Shown here: in pieces, positions 17,193 to 25,126 of the stretch
Position numbering within the stretch: the first letter of the stretch is position 1
Layout: each line of letters opens with the position of its first letter
NCBI GenBank assembly: GCA_963677915.2
Contig: CAXXGE010000007.1
Coordinates: 1 to 64,000 of the forward strand
DNA from: G963677915 sp963677915
GTDB taxonomy: Bacteria > Bacillota > Clostridia > Lachnospirales > Vallitaleaceae
Length of the DNA: 64,000 nt
Direction of reading: 5' to 3'
Translations under genes and position numbers: made by a program
Notes under the pieces: model-generated
What the model was told of the DNA's origin: nothing
Databases searched by the model: none
The model's input: the letters and a program-made list of their open reading frames with translations, nothing else

Positions 17193-18034
17193 TCTTCATC
17201 CTCCGATTTTTTGTTTCCGGCTTTCAATGCCGATAGTGTCTTTGTGTATTGCGCAGCCTTAATCTTCATGTCTGTATTCAGAAAGTAAGCGTAGAATATG
17301 TCCACCATGACCAGTATAGGAAACTGCGGTGATACGACGATGCCGTACTCGAGTTTTCTGGTACTGGCAATCCTGACCACCTCGTCACACAATCCCTCCA
17401 GTTCCTTTGACTCATTGGCAGTTATCATGATGACTTTTGCTCCCCGTTTTTTTGCTATTCTCAGACCATCAAGGACCTCTTTTGTTTTTCCGCTCAGTGA
17501 AATACCGATGACAACCATATCGCTGTTTACCAATGAGGAATATATATTAATCCGATGAGAATCCTGGGCCGTTTCAACAACAAGCCCAAGTCTCATGAAT
17601 CTCAGCTTGAACTCCTCTGCAACGATTCCCGAACTTCCCATACCGAACACCAATACACGTCCGCTATTAGCCAATATCTTGGAAATCCTGCCCATTTGGG
17701 CTTCATTGATTAGCTGGATGTTCTGATTAAGCAGTTCTTGGTATATTGCCAGGGCTTTTTTTGTCAAGTCATTGAAGCTCATCCCTTTTCGTCGTTCGCT
17801 CAAATAGCGCTCATATTGGTATATGAAATCCCGATATCCTTTGAAACCACATTTCTTTGCAAATCTAGAAAGAGAGGCTTCAGAGACATACAGCCGTGCC
17901 GAAATACTCTTAGAGGATAAGTCCAGTTCCTCGTTATTGTTGATGAAAAAGTCAGCGATATCCTTTTCGACTTTGGTCAAGTTATCGTAATAATCAAGAA
18001 TCTGTTTCACAACGGTCTGCACATAATGATTCAT
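17189..18034 (-). CDS. RpiR-family transcriptional regulator, probable nan repressor
   Basis: A 281-residue regulator with an N-terminal RpiR helix-turn-helix (LYVSEASLSRFAKKCGFKGYRDF) and a C-terminal SIS phosphosugar-binding domain (VLVFGMGSSGIVAEEF, then VVIGISLSGKTKEVLD and IMITANESKELEG). It is the first gene of the minus-strand nan operon and is coupled to the binding-protein gene, so it probably controls its own operon and nanA in response to a pathway phosphosugar such as ManNAc-6-P or GlcNAc-6-P. The ATG follows AAGGAG. The likely promoter is in the AT-rich 18035-18110 stretch, which holds two TATAAT-like boxes on the minus strand without a clear -35. Confidence 0.9.
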   Translation of the reverse strand: MNHYVQTVVKQILDYYDNLTKVEKDIADFFINNNEELDLSSKSISARLYVSEASLSRFAKKCGFKGYRDFIYQYERYLSERRKGMSFNDLTKKALAIYQELLNQNIQLINEAQMGRISKILANSGRVLVFGMGSSGIVAEEFKLRFMRLGLVVETAQDSHRINIYSSLVNSDMVVIGISLSGKTKEVLDGLRIAKKRGAKVIMITANESKELEGLCDEVVRIASTRKLEYGIVVSPQFPILVMVDIFYAYFLNTDMKIKAAQYTKTLSALKAGNKKSEDEE

Positions 18035-18317
18035 AACAAAACTCCTTACCTATTTATTATAATCATTATTATAGCAAAATCTTCACCTCCATCGCAGATA
18101 TTATGAAAATTTAAGTGCACAACAAGTTATGGTGTTATTATATTTGCTGCAAAAACAACTTTCAATAAATTCAAGCAATGTAGAAAGTCCTTACGCTACT
18201 TATGTCATTCTGCACATATTGTTGCTTATTCAGATCATACCAAGCCCATTTTTTATGCATTATGCACATAGCCTTTAATGATTGTGTTAAGTTTGTGAAA
18301 CTATTTTCAAAAAGAAA
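18035..18317. other. Upstream region of the rpiR-nan operon
   Basis: No gene is visible. The stretch is AT-rich and carries TATAAT-like boxes close to the rpiR start on the minus strand. I see no clear -35 partner, riboswitch or strong hairpin before the terminator at 18318. Confidence 0.4.
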
Positions 18318-18356
18318 GAAGCTATAATACTCATTTATCGAGAGTATTATGGCTTC
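18318..18356 (-). terminator. Terminator of the sugar-binding lipoprotein gene
   Basis: On the minus strand, GAAGCCATAATACTC pairs with GAGTATTATAGCTTC (one mismatch) around a short loop and is followed by TTTCTTTTT, about 60 nt past the stop. Confidence 0.8.
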
Positions 18357-18414
18357 CTCATTTCATGATGGCTGTACTGACGCCATACTGAACCTGCTTG
18401 TTTATTCGACCAAG

Positions 18415-19416
18415 TCAGTCAATATAGTCATCTATGTTCTGTTGAGTCACAAGCACGAATGGAACCCAATATTCCGATGACACTTTCTTTCCGTTCATAT
18501 AGTCTACAGCGACCTGAACCGACTTTCTTCCCTGCTCACCCACATTCTGATAAACCGTCGCATCCAGCCGCCCCTCTTTGACAGCTGTGAGTGCATCAGA
18601 ACTGGCATCAATGCCAATAACAGGTATATTATCCTTAAGACCTACTGCTTCGAGCGCTTCTACTGCGCCCAAAGCCATCTCGTCATTCTGAGCTACAACG
18701 CCGTCGATCTGATCAGGGTAGGCTTGCAGCCAGAGCTCCATAAGTTTCCGCGCCTCTGTGTGGGACCAGCTGGCAGACATTTCAGAAAGTATTTCAATGT
18801 CTGGATACAAATCAACGACATCATGAATGCCTTCTAGTCTCTGGATCTGTACCGAACTACCTATTACCCCTTCAAGGATGACGATGCTGCCTTTGCCGCC
18901 TATCTTCATTGCAATATAGGACATCCCGATCTTGCCTGCTACTGTGTCGTTGGAACCGATGTAGGACACCAACTTGTCGCTGTTGACTTTCGTGTTGACA
19001 CCAAAGACAGGAACGCCTGCAGCGTATGCCTTATCGACTGCAAGTGTCATGGCGTTAACATCAACCGGCGAGAAAATGATGGCATCATAGTCTTCCACTA
19101 TCATTTTTTCAAACTGTGCTAACTGTGTGTTCATATCATAGTTGGCATCAAAGATGCTTATTTCCACTCCCAGTTCCTTGGCCATCTCCTCTTGAGCGGC
19201 ACTGATTGATGTAATCAGTTCGTTCCCCATGCCAAAGTGGGATACACCCAACCTTATGACATCTTCCATCTTGTTTTCGTTTTCTATCTGCGTTTGTCCA
19301 ACGAGTGTCACGTTTTCTTCTGTCTCCTTTTCGTGGACGCAACCGGACAGGATGAACAGCAGCATCACGAGAGACACCATTCTTACTAAATTCACTTTCT
19401 GTAAATTCTTATTCAT
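18415..19416 (-). CDS. Periplasmic-binding-protein-1-type sugar-binding lipoprotein
   Basis: A 333-residue lipoprotein with a signal peptide and lipobox FILSGC (Cys at about residue 26 from the ATG at 19416, which follows AGGAGG by 7 nt). The mature domain is ribose/galactose-binding-like: VDKAYAAGVPVFGVNTKV, SYIGSNDTVAGKIG, VVAQNDEMALGAVEAL and IPVIGIDASSDAL. It would bind a sugar outside the membrane for an RbsA/RbsC-type importer, but no such ATPase or permease is nearby, so it is an orphan. It has its own promoter and terminator. The ligand is unknown; a sensory role is possible. Confidence 0.88.
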   Translation of the reverse strand: MNKNLQKVNLVRMVSLVMLLFILSGCVHEKETEENVTLVGQTQIENENKMEDVIRLGVSHFGMGNELITSISAAQEEMAKELGVEISIFDANYDMNTQLAQFEKMIVEDYDAIIFSPVDVNAMTLAVDKAYAAGVPVFGVNTKVNSDKLVSYIGSNDTVAGKIGMSYIAMKIGGKGSIVILEGVIGSSVQIQRLEGIHDVVDLYPDIEILSEMSASWSHTEARKLMELWLQAYPDQIDGVVAQNDEMALGAVEALEAVGLKDNIPVIGIDASSDALTAVKEGRLDATVYQNVGEQGRKSVQVAVDYMNGKKVSSEYWVPFVLVTQQNIDDYID

Positions 19417-19435
19417 CACAATCCCTCCTACTTCA

Positions 19436-19464
19436 ATTATAGTCGAATTGTAATCACATATCCA
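19436..19464 (-). promoter_or_regulatory. Promoter of the sugar-binding lipoprotein gene
   Basis: On the minus strand TGGATA (19464-19459) and TATAAT (19441-19436) are 17 bp apart, just upstream of the AGGAGG site of the gene ending at 18415. The -35 box is imperfect. Confidence 0.55.
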
Positions 19465-19594
19465 GATGCTTGCCTGAAAGATACGATTCGCATATCTAAC
19501 AATATCTATTTACTTGCCTATGGCAGTATTGATTTTCATGAAAAACGTGCCCCATCGGACATAAAGTGCCTCACAATGCGAGATTAGTTAATCG

Positions 19595-20560
19595 TCAAGA
19601 AGCAACCTGCCTCAGCATTTCCAGGAATTTTTCCATCTCATCTATGTGGCTGATGGCGTTCACCTGATGCCGCATCATCGCCGAATGGGGCATGCCTTTC
19701 GTATACCAACCCACGTGTTTCCGCATCTCTTTAAAAGCGATGTATTCGCCTTTGTAGTCCACCAGCAGTCGGGCATGTTCCCTGATGGTATCAATGATTT
19801 CATCGATTGACGGTGGTGCCGGCACTATACCGGTCTTGACGTACTGATCCATTCTTCCGATCAGCCAGGGATTTCCCTGAGCGGCTCTTCCCACCATGAT
19901 GCCGTCGCATCCGGTTTCCGCAAACATTCTTTCCGCATCTTTTGGTGTAATCACATCACCGTTACCAATGACCGGAATCGAGACGGCTTCCTTCACTTGG
20001 CGTATGATATCCCAGTCCGCCTTGCCGCTGTACATCTCTTCGCGGGTTCTGCCATGCACCGCGACCGCATCCGCACCGCTCGCTTCGATGATCCGGGCGA
20101 TTTCCACCGCATTGACCGACGCTGTATCAAATCCTTTTCTGATCTTGATTGTCACCGGCTTGTCGACCGCCTTGACCAGAGCCCTTACGATAGCTTCCAC
20201 ACGCTTTGGCTGCAGCATGAGGGCGGATCCTTCGCCGTTGTTCACGACTTTCGGTACCGGGCACCCCATGTTCACGTCAAAAATGGCGATGCGGTCGTTA
20301 TCAATCTTCGTCGCGCTTTCTGCTATAATTTCAGGGTCATTTCCGAAAAGCTGGATGGCCACCAGCTTTTCTTCGGGATGGATTTCCAGCAGTTTGTCCG
20401 TTTTCCTGTTGCCATAGGCGATGGATTTCGCACTCACCATCTCGCCATAGGCAAGTTCACAGCCATGTCTGGCGCACAAAACTCGAAATGGCAGGTCGGA
20501 TACGCCTGCCATCGGTGCGAGTATGATATTGTTATCAATCGTCAAATTGCCTATCTTCAT
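19595..20560 (-). CDS. dusB: tRNA-dihydrouridine synthase
   Basis: A 321-residue flavoenzyme that reduces uridines in tRNA D-loops. Motifs: LAPMAGVSDLPFRVL (FMN phosphate region), VDVN-type segment IFDVNMGCPVPKVV with the catalytic Cys, TIKIRKGFD, AVAVHGRTREEMYSG, IPVIGNGDVITPKDAE and GIMVGRAAQGNPWLI. DusB is the usual Dus in Firmicutes and often lies beside coaX, as here. It starts 3 nt after the coaX stop; the ribosome site (GGAAAG) is weak, suggesting coupling. Confidence 0.95.
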   Translation of the reverse strand: MKIGNLTIDNNIILAPMAGVSDLPFRVLCARHGCELAYGEMVSAKSIAYGNRKTDKLLEIHPEEKLVAIQLFGNDPEIIAESATKIDNDRIAIFDVNMGCPVPKVVNNGEGSALMLQPKRVEAIVRALVKAVDKPVTIKIRKGFDTASVNAVEIARIIEASGADAVAVHGRTREEMYSGKADWDIIRQVKEAVSIPVIGNGDVITPKDAERMFAETGCDGIMVGRAAQGNPWLIGRMDQYVKTGIVPAPPSIDEIIDTIREHARLLVDYKGEYIAFKEMRKHVGWYTKGMPHSAMMRHQVNAISHIDEMEKFLEMLRQVAS

Positions 20561-20562
20561 AA

Positions 20563-21327
20563 TTACTGGTTCTTTCCGTGTATAATTTTCAGACCCTTGA
20601 AAGTAAGCAGCGGATCGTAGATATCGATGGCGTCGGTTTCACCAAAGATGATTTTAGCCAAACCGCCGGTCGCCACGACTTTCATGTCCATTTTGGTTTC
20701 TTCCTTAATTTTCCTTACAATATATTCCACCTGGCCGATATAGCCGTACACAAGACCCGCCTGCATGCTCGTCACCGTATTTTTCGCCAGGATGCTTTCA
20801 GGCTTTCTTATTTCTATCTCCGGCAGCTTCGACGCACTGTTCCAGAGCGCATCGGCGCTGATCTGTATGCCAGGAGACGTGACGGCAGCGATAAAAGCAC
20901 CGTCTCCATTGACCACATCGTAGGTGGTTGCTGTACCGAAATCAATCACGATCAGCGGTCCGCCATAGGTATAGTAGGCACCTGCCGCATCGACAATCCT
21001 GTCTGCGCCTACTTCCTTGGGAGAATCCGTCTGGATGGCGATGCCCGTCTTGACACCGGGCCCTATGATAACCGGCTCCTTGTTCAGATGCTTCTTGATA
21101 CCGTTCACGAAGTGGTACATGATGTTGGGTACGACTGAAGCGACAATAACATCCTCTATCTCTGTCGTCTTAATGTTGTGTATGTTCAGGAGGGAAAGTA
21201 TGAACATGCCGTATTCATCGGATGTTCTTGCTATTTTGGTAGTCATCCTGAATGTCGTCAGCCACTCCTCACCTTTGCAGATACCCAGCGTGATATTTGT
21301 GTTGCCTATGTCGATTGCCAACAGCAT
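20563..21327 (-). CDS. coaX: Type III pantothenate kinase
   Basis: CoaX phosphorylates pantothenate, the first step to coenzyme A. The 254-residue ASKHA-fold protein has MLLAIDIGNTNITLGI (phosphate 1), PKEVGADRIVDAAGAYYTYG (pantothenate-binding region with the catalytic Asp), LIVIDFGTATTYDVV (phosphate 2) and ATGGLAKII. The length is normal. The ATG overlaps the stop of the DUF6145-type gene (TAATG) and follows GGAGG. It belongs to a birA-DUF6145-coaX-dusB unit. Confidence 0.96.
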   Translation of the reverse strand: MLLAIDIGNTNITLGICKGEEWLTTFRMTTKIARTSDEYGMFILSLLNIHNIKTTEIEDVIVASVVPNIMYHFVNGIKKHLNKEPVIIGPGVKTGIAIQTDSPKEVGADRIVDAAGAYYTYGGPLIVIDFGTATTYDVVNGDGAFIAAVTSPGIQISADALWNSASKLPEIEIRKPESILAKNTVTSMQAGLVYGYIGQVEYIVRKIKEETKMDMKVVATGGLAKIIFGETDAIDIYDPLLTFKGLKIIHGKNQ

Positions 21328-21656
21328 TACATTTCCTCCTCTCCAAGATAGAACACCTTGAAAAAGGTCTCAAGGCTTTCAAACAATTCTTTTCTTTCCA
21401 CTTGCAACTGCTTGATTTTGAGATGGGAGCCGATTTCATCAAAGAGAAGATCGTGTGGATCCGCCCTTGAAATGATGTTCAGATTGCCCGCCTCGTCGAA
21501 ATTAAGTTCGATCATGCCTCCCACATCTTCTGTGAAAAGGACGCAAAGGATTTTCAGCTCATCCTTTATGGATTGGGGCAATACATCAAAATCCTCATTG
21601 AAGTAGTATTTTTTATCATAGGCACTGGCTGCTGCCAGCACAATTGTCTCTTCCAT
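21327..21656 (-). CDS. Small conserved protein, DUF6145-like
   Basis: A 109-residue acidic protein without signal peptide or membrane segment: MEETIVLAAASAYDKKYYFN at the start and LCVLFTEDVGGMIELNFDEA in the middle. It resembles the DUF6145 family of Clostridia, usually found between birA and coaX as here; its function is not known. The ATG has AAGGAG ahead, and the stop overlaps coaX. Conserved coupling to coaX hints at a role in cofactor metabolism or simply shared expression. Confidence 0.7.
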   Translation of the reverse strand: MEETIVLAAASAYDKKYYFNEDFDVLPQSIKDELKILCVLFTEDVGGMIELNFDEAGNLNIISRADPHDLLFDEIGSHLKIKQLQVERKELFESLETFFKVFYLGEEEM

Positions 21657-21665
21657 GTGTTCTCC

Positions 21666-22652
21666 TTAATTTGTATAACCGTAAAGTCCTCGTACCGACA
21701 CCTCACCAGAGGAAATCTTCTGGATTTCACCGTCGACTTCCACCACCAGCTCACCATTAGGAGATATGGCGAGGCCTTTTCCTTCCACTGTTCTGTCAGG
21801 CCAAAGTATTTTTACCGGTTTGTCCACATTCACGCACCGCTTCTGGTAGTCCTCAATCATACCGATCAGATTCTTCGTCTCCAGGAACTGTCCGTACCTT
21901 TTCTTGAAGTGTCTGACAAAGGCTGTCAGTAGTTCAATCCTGTCCATGACTCTGCCTGTCATCTCTCTGATCGACACGGCCATATCCTTGATTTCATCAT
22001 CAAAGGATGCCTGGTTGACGTTGATGCCGGTACCGATGACAACATAATTGACCGATTCGATTTCGGCACTCATTTCAGTCAGGATGCCGCATACCTTTCT
22101 GCCATCCAGAACGATGTCATTGGGCCATTTGATGCCCGGCTCCTTGCCGGTAATTTCTTCAATGGCCTCACATACCGCAAGTCCGGCCACCAGTGTCAGC
22201 ATCGGAGCCTGCACCGGGACAATCTCCGGCTTCAGCAGCATGGACATCCATAGTCCGTCACCCTTGTCAGAAGACCATAAACGTCCCCGCCTGCCTTTGC
22301 CTGCCGTCTGTTCCTCGGAAATAGCCAGGGCAGAATTAAAAGCGGTTGTCATATGCAGCCGCTTTAATTCATTGTTCGTCGAGTCGATTGTCTCATAGAC
22401 AAATACTTCATCAAACAGGTCTTCGGATTTAAGCGCCAGCAGGACACCTTCCCGGGTAATTCTTTCTGTCTTGCTGATGAGCTTGTAGCCTCTGTTGCTG
22501 ATCGACTCAATGATGTAGCCATCGCTTTTCAGTTTGTTCATTGCTTTCCATACTGCTGTTCTCGATACGCCGAGCTGTTTGCTGATCCATTCTCCCGAAA
22601 TGTGCTCTTCGCTTTCCGTAAGCAGTTCCAGGAGTTTATCTTTCATTGCCAT
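21666..22652 (-). CDS. birA: Bifunctional biotin-protein ligase/repressor
   Basis: BirA attaches biotin to carboxylases and represses biotin genes. Residues 1-60 form a winged helix-turn-helix (ISGEWISKQLGVSRTAVWKA). The ligase core follows, with TIDSTNNELKR, the adenylate loop EEQTAGKGRRGRLWSS, and GIKWPNDIVLDGRKVCGIL with the catalytic Lys. The C-terminal SH3-like domain (GKGLAISPNGELVVE) is present. At 328 residues it is full length. The ATG follows GGAAGG. No biotin operator was seen nearby. Confidence 0.95.
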   Translation of the reverse strand: MAMKDKLLELLTESEEHISGEWISKQLGVSRTAVWKAMNKLKSDGYIIESISNRGYKLISKTERITREGVLLALKSEDLFDEVFVYETIDSTNNELKRLHMTTAFNSALAISEEQTAGKGRRGRLWSSDKGDGLWMSMLLKPEIVPVQAPMLTLVAGLAVCEAIEEITGKEPGIKWPNDIVLDGRKVCGILTEMSAEIESVNYVVIGTGINVNQASFDDEIKDMAVSIREMTGRVMDRIELLTAFVRHFKKRYGQFLETKNLIGMIEDYQKRCVNVDKPVKILWPDRTVEGKGLAISPNGELVVEVDGEIQKISSGEVSVRGLYGYTN

Positions 22653-22658
22653 ATCTAA

Positions 22659-24989
22659 TTACCTTCCAGTCGGATATTCGTTGAAGGTTCTGAGTATGCC
22701 CTGATACAGCGAAACGGCAACTGCCTGACGAAATTCCGGATCAGCCAGTTTTGCAGCATCATCCGGATTGGTCATGAAGCCAATTTCAGCTATGATGGCC
22801 GGCATCTCTGTATGATGGAGTACATAAAGGTCAGGTCTTACAACAAGCCGCCTCTCCGGCATGCCTGTTGTCGTCGTAATTTCATCCATGAATATCTCTG
22901 CCAGTTCATAGTTGTCCAGACCGCTGTTTCTCGTGTCGGAATAGTGCAGCACGTCTGTACCTGAGTAGGCTGCAAGATAAGCATTGTTGTGGATGGAGAT
23001 AAAGAAGTCTGCACCGGCTTCATTGGCCAGGTCGCAGCGTTCCTGAAGCGTCGGATAGCTGTCGTCTGTTCTTGTATAGTAGACCTTGACGGATTCCTCC
23101 GCATCCATGAGCGCTTTAAGTCTCAATCCGATATCAAGATTGAGCACTTTCTCCACCAGGCCATTGGCACTGGCTCCAGGGTCCTTGCCTCCGTGGCCGA
23201 AATCAAGCACAACAACCTGGTCATAAAGGTCGCTTGGTTTATAAGCCACAATCTTGATCTCGCCATCAATTTCTTCTATTCTGTATTCCCGCAGTACGGT
23301 CGACAGTATTGTCAGTTCGGTTTTGCCATTCTTGTTAGTGGCGATGTTGACTGAGTCGATCAGGCCGTCGTTGACTTTGATATCCCCGGCACCGAAACGG
23401 TCCGTATAGTCTTCAGGAAGTATAATGCGGTATTTCCTGTTAATGTAGTCGTTGATATAGGTGATGCTGTCCAGAACAATACCAGCCTCTTCAGAAGCCT
23501 TTTCCAAAGTGAATGTCGGATGATCCAGGTTCTCATAAACGATATTGGAGTAGTCTGGTTCGTGCAGCTGGATGATCGTCCTGCTTCCGGACTGGAGCAC
23601 ATCATAGTCAGCCTGCCCGTCGGTTTCTACGACAATCCGTGTTGTATTGTCGTCGAACTGTCCCGTCCTTAATGTGGTGACATATTGGCCTTCGACGCCT
23701 TCGGCGGTTTTGGAATAAAGTGCTGACTTTGTATTCAAAAGGTCAAAAACGAGCCTATTCGGATTGGTAAGGCGGAACGCTTTGACTTCCGGCGCTGTCG
23801 CACCAATCGCTTCGATGTAGTCTCCTATATCATTCTGGCGTAGGTTGACCTCCTTGATCACGTTATTGACGACATTGTCCAGAATATTCTCAAGGTTCTT
23901 TACGTCTTTCGCAAAGGCAATTGTCAGTGTTTTTCCATCCTCACCGGCTGAGATAATGTGTGTGAACGATGTGTCCTTCATATCAAAGACGACCCTTGTA
24001 ATGTCCGGATTATACTGGTACTGGCTCGTTCTGACCGAATTTACAACTGGATTGCCATCGAAAGCATAGTTACCGTCCAGACGGCTGATGACGCCTTCAA
24101 GGTCAATAATCAGGTTCTGGTTCCAGTTGTTCTCCTTGTAGGATGGAATCGTCGCGGATGCCTTGATGACGAATGCCCTGTACAGATCGGTTTCAGTATA
24201 GGTGATGCTGTTGGCGTAGGCTGTGCCGGTAGCCGCGCTTTCACTGCCATCGGCACTTTGCGCTTCCTCCAGTATAGCGGCATATCTGTTCAGCGCATCC
24301 ACATCGTCCTGGTTCGCCGCCCATAGCACAGGCAGGTCGGCCAGCGCTGTAGGAAGCTCTTTTGTCGCCTTGTCAGCCACCAGTGAGTCCAGCTTCTCTT
24401 CATCGGATGCTGACGTCTCTGTCTCTGTCGTTTCTTCCGGTTCATCAGGAAAACTCATGGATTTGCTGGTCAGAAGCGCGGTATAGCTTGTCTGATCCCA
24501 GTCCACATCGAATATTCCAAGCTGCTCGGATACGAACCGAAGCGGGATCATCGTTTTTGCGTATGCCTTGCTTGTATCCCGAATCAGTTTTGCCGGGACA
24601 TCCAATTCTACCTTCTGGTTGTTTACATAGGCTATTTTACTGTCTATTTGAAGCTGTATGATTGTATCGCCATAGCTAATGAAGACAGTCTGACTCTCTC
24701 CGAACCATTTGACAGAAGCACCAAACGCCTCTGATTCAAACACTTCCCTGACCGGTACAAGCGTTCTTCCCTTACCGTCCATCTGGAGGATGATCGCCGG
24801 CATGTCTCCTGTAGGAATCGTTTCGCCATCCACATCGATATCGACAATGCGGCTGGCATATTTATGAATACCACCATCGTATTCCAAATACAAATCAGAT
24901 CCAGGCACTTCACCTGCGTAGACTGCTGGCACCGTCGTCTGGATCAGTAATGCAATTCCTATTATAAAACCGGCTAAACGCTTCATCAT
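22659..24989 (-). CDS. N-acetylmuramoyl-L-alanine amidase with stalk and AMIN domains
   Basis: A 776-residue exported cell-wall hydrolase. After a signal peptide (MMKRLAGFIIGIALLIQTTV) comes a copper-amine-oxidase-N-type stalk domain (MIPLRFVSEQLGIFDVDWDQ), then long AMIN-like beta repeats (VVFDMKDTSFTHIIS, RLVFDLLNTKSALY), and a C-terminal amidase_3 domain. Zinc ligands and catalytic Glu are visible: VVLDFGHGGKDPGA (His), LVEKVLNLDIGL (Glu), FISIHNNAY (His) and IIAEIGFMTNPDD (Glu). It would cut the amide between MurNAc and the stem peptide. The adjacent papain-like gene shares the same stalk domain. Start: ATG 24989 or 24986 behind GGAGTG. Confidence 0.9.
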   Translation of the reverse strand: MMKRLAGFIIGIALLIQTTVPAVYAGEVPGSDLYLEYDGGIHKYASRIVDIDVDGETIPTGDMPAIILQMDGKGRTLVPVREVFESEAFGASVKWFGESQTVFISYGDTIIQLQIDSKIAYVNNQKVELDVPAKLIRDTSKAYAKTMIPLRFVSEQLGIFDVDWDQTSYTALLTSKSMSFPDEPEETTETETSASDEEKLDSLVADKATKELPTALADLPVLWAANQDDVDALNRYAAILEEAQSADGSESAATGTAYANSITYTETDLYRAFVIKASATIPSYKENNWNQNLIIDLEGVISRLDGNYAFDGNPVVNSVRTSQYQYNPDITRVVFDMKDTSFTHIISAGEDGKTLTIAFAKDVKNLENILDNVVNNVIKEVNLRQNDIGDYIEAIGATAPEVKAFRLTNPNRLVFDLLNTKSALYSKTAEGVEGQYVTTLRTGQFDDNTTRIVVETDGQADYDVLQSGSRTIIQLHEPDYSNIVYENLDHPTFTLEKASEEAGIVLDSITYINDYINRKYRIILPEDYTDRFGAGDIKVNDGLIDSVNIATNKNGKTELTILSTVLREYRIEEIDGEIKIVAYKPSDLYDQVVVLDFGHGGKDPGASANGLVEKVLNLDIGLRLKALMDAEESVKVYYTRTDDSYPTLQERCDLANEAGADFFISIHNNAYLAAYSGTDVLHYSDTRNSGLDNYELAEIFMDEITTTTGMPERRLVVRPDLYVLHHTEMPAIIAEIGFMTNPDDAAKLADPEFRQAVAVSLYQGILRTFNEYPTGR

Positions 24990-25028
24990 GTCACTCCCTC
25001 TATCTATAGGCTGTCTGCGTTACATTAC

Positions 25029-25070
25029 AAAAAATGACTTCTCAAGGTAGAGTATACCAAAGAGAAGTCA
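25029..25070 (-). terminator. Terminator of the papain-like protease gene
   Basis: On the minus strand TGACTTCTC pairs with GAGAAGTCA around an 18-nt loop and is followed by six T, about 60 nt past the protease stop. Confidence 0.8.
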
Positions 25071-25126
25071 CCGGAAAAAGGGCTTTCACCCAATTGTAAT
25101 ATACATTTAATCTCAGTAGCGCTGTA

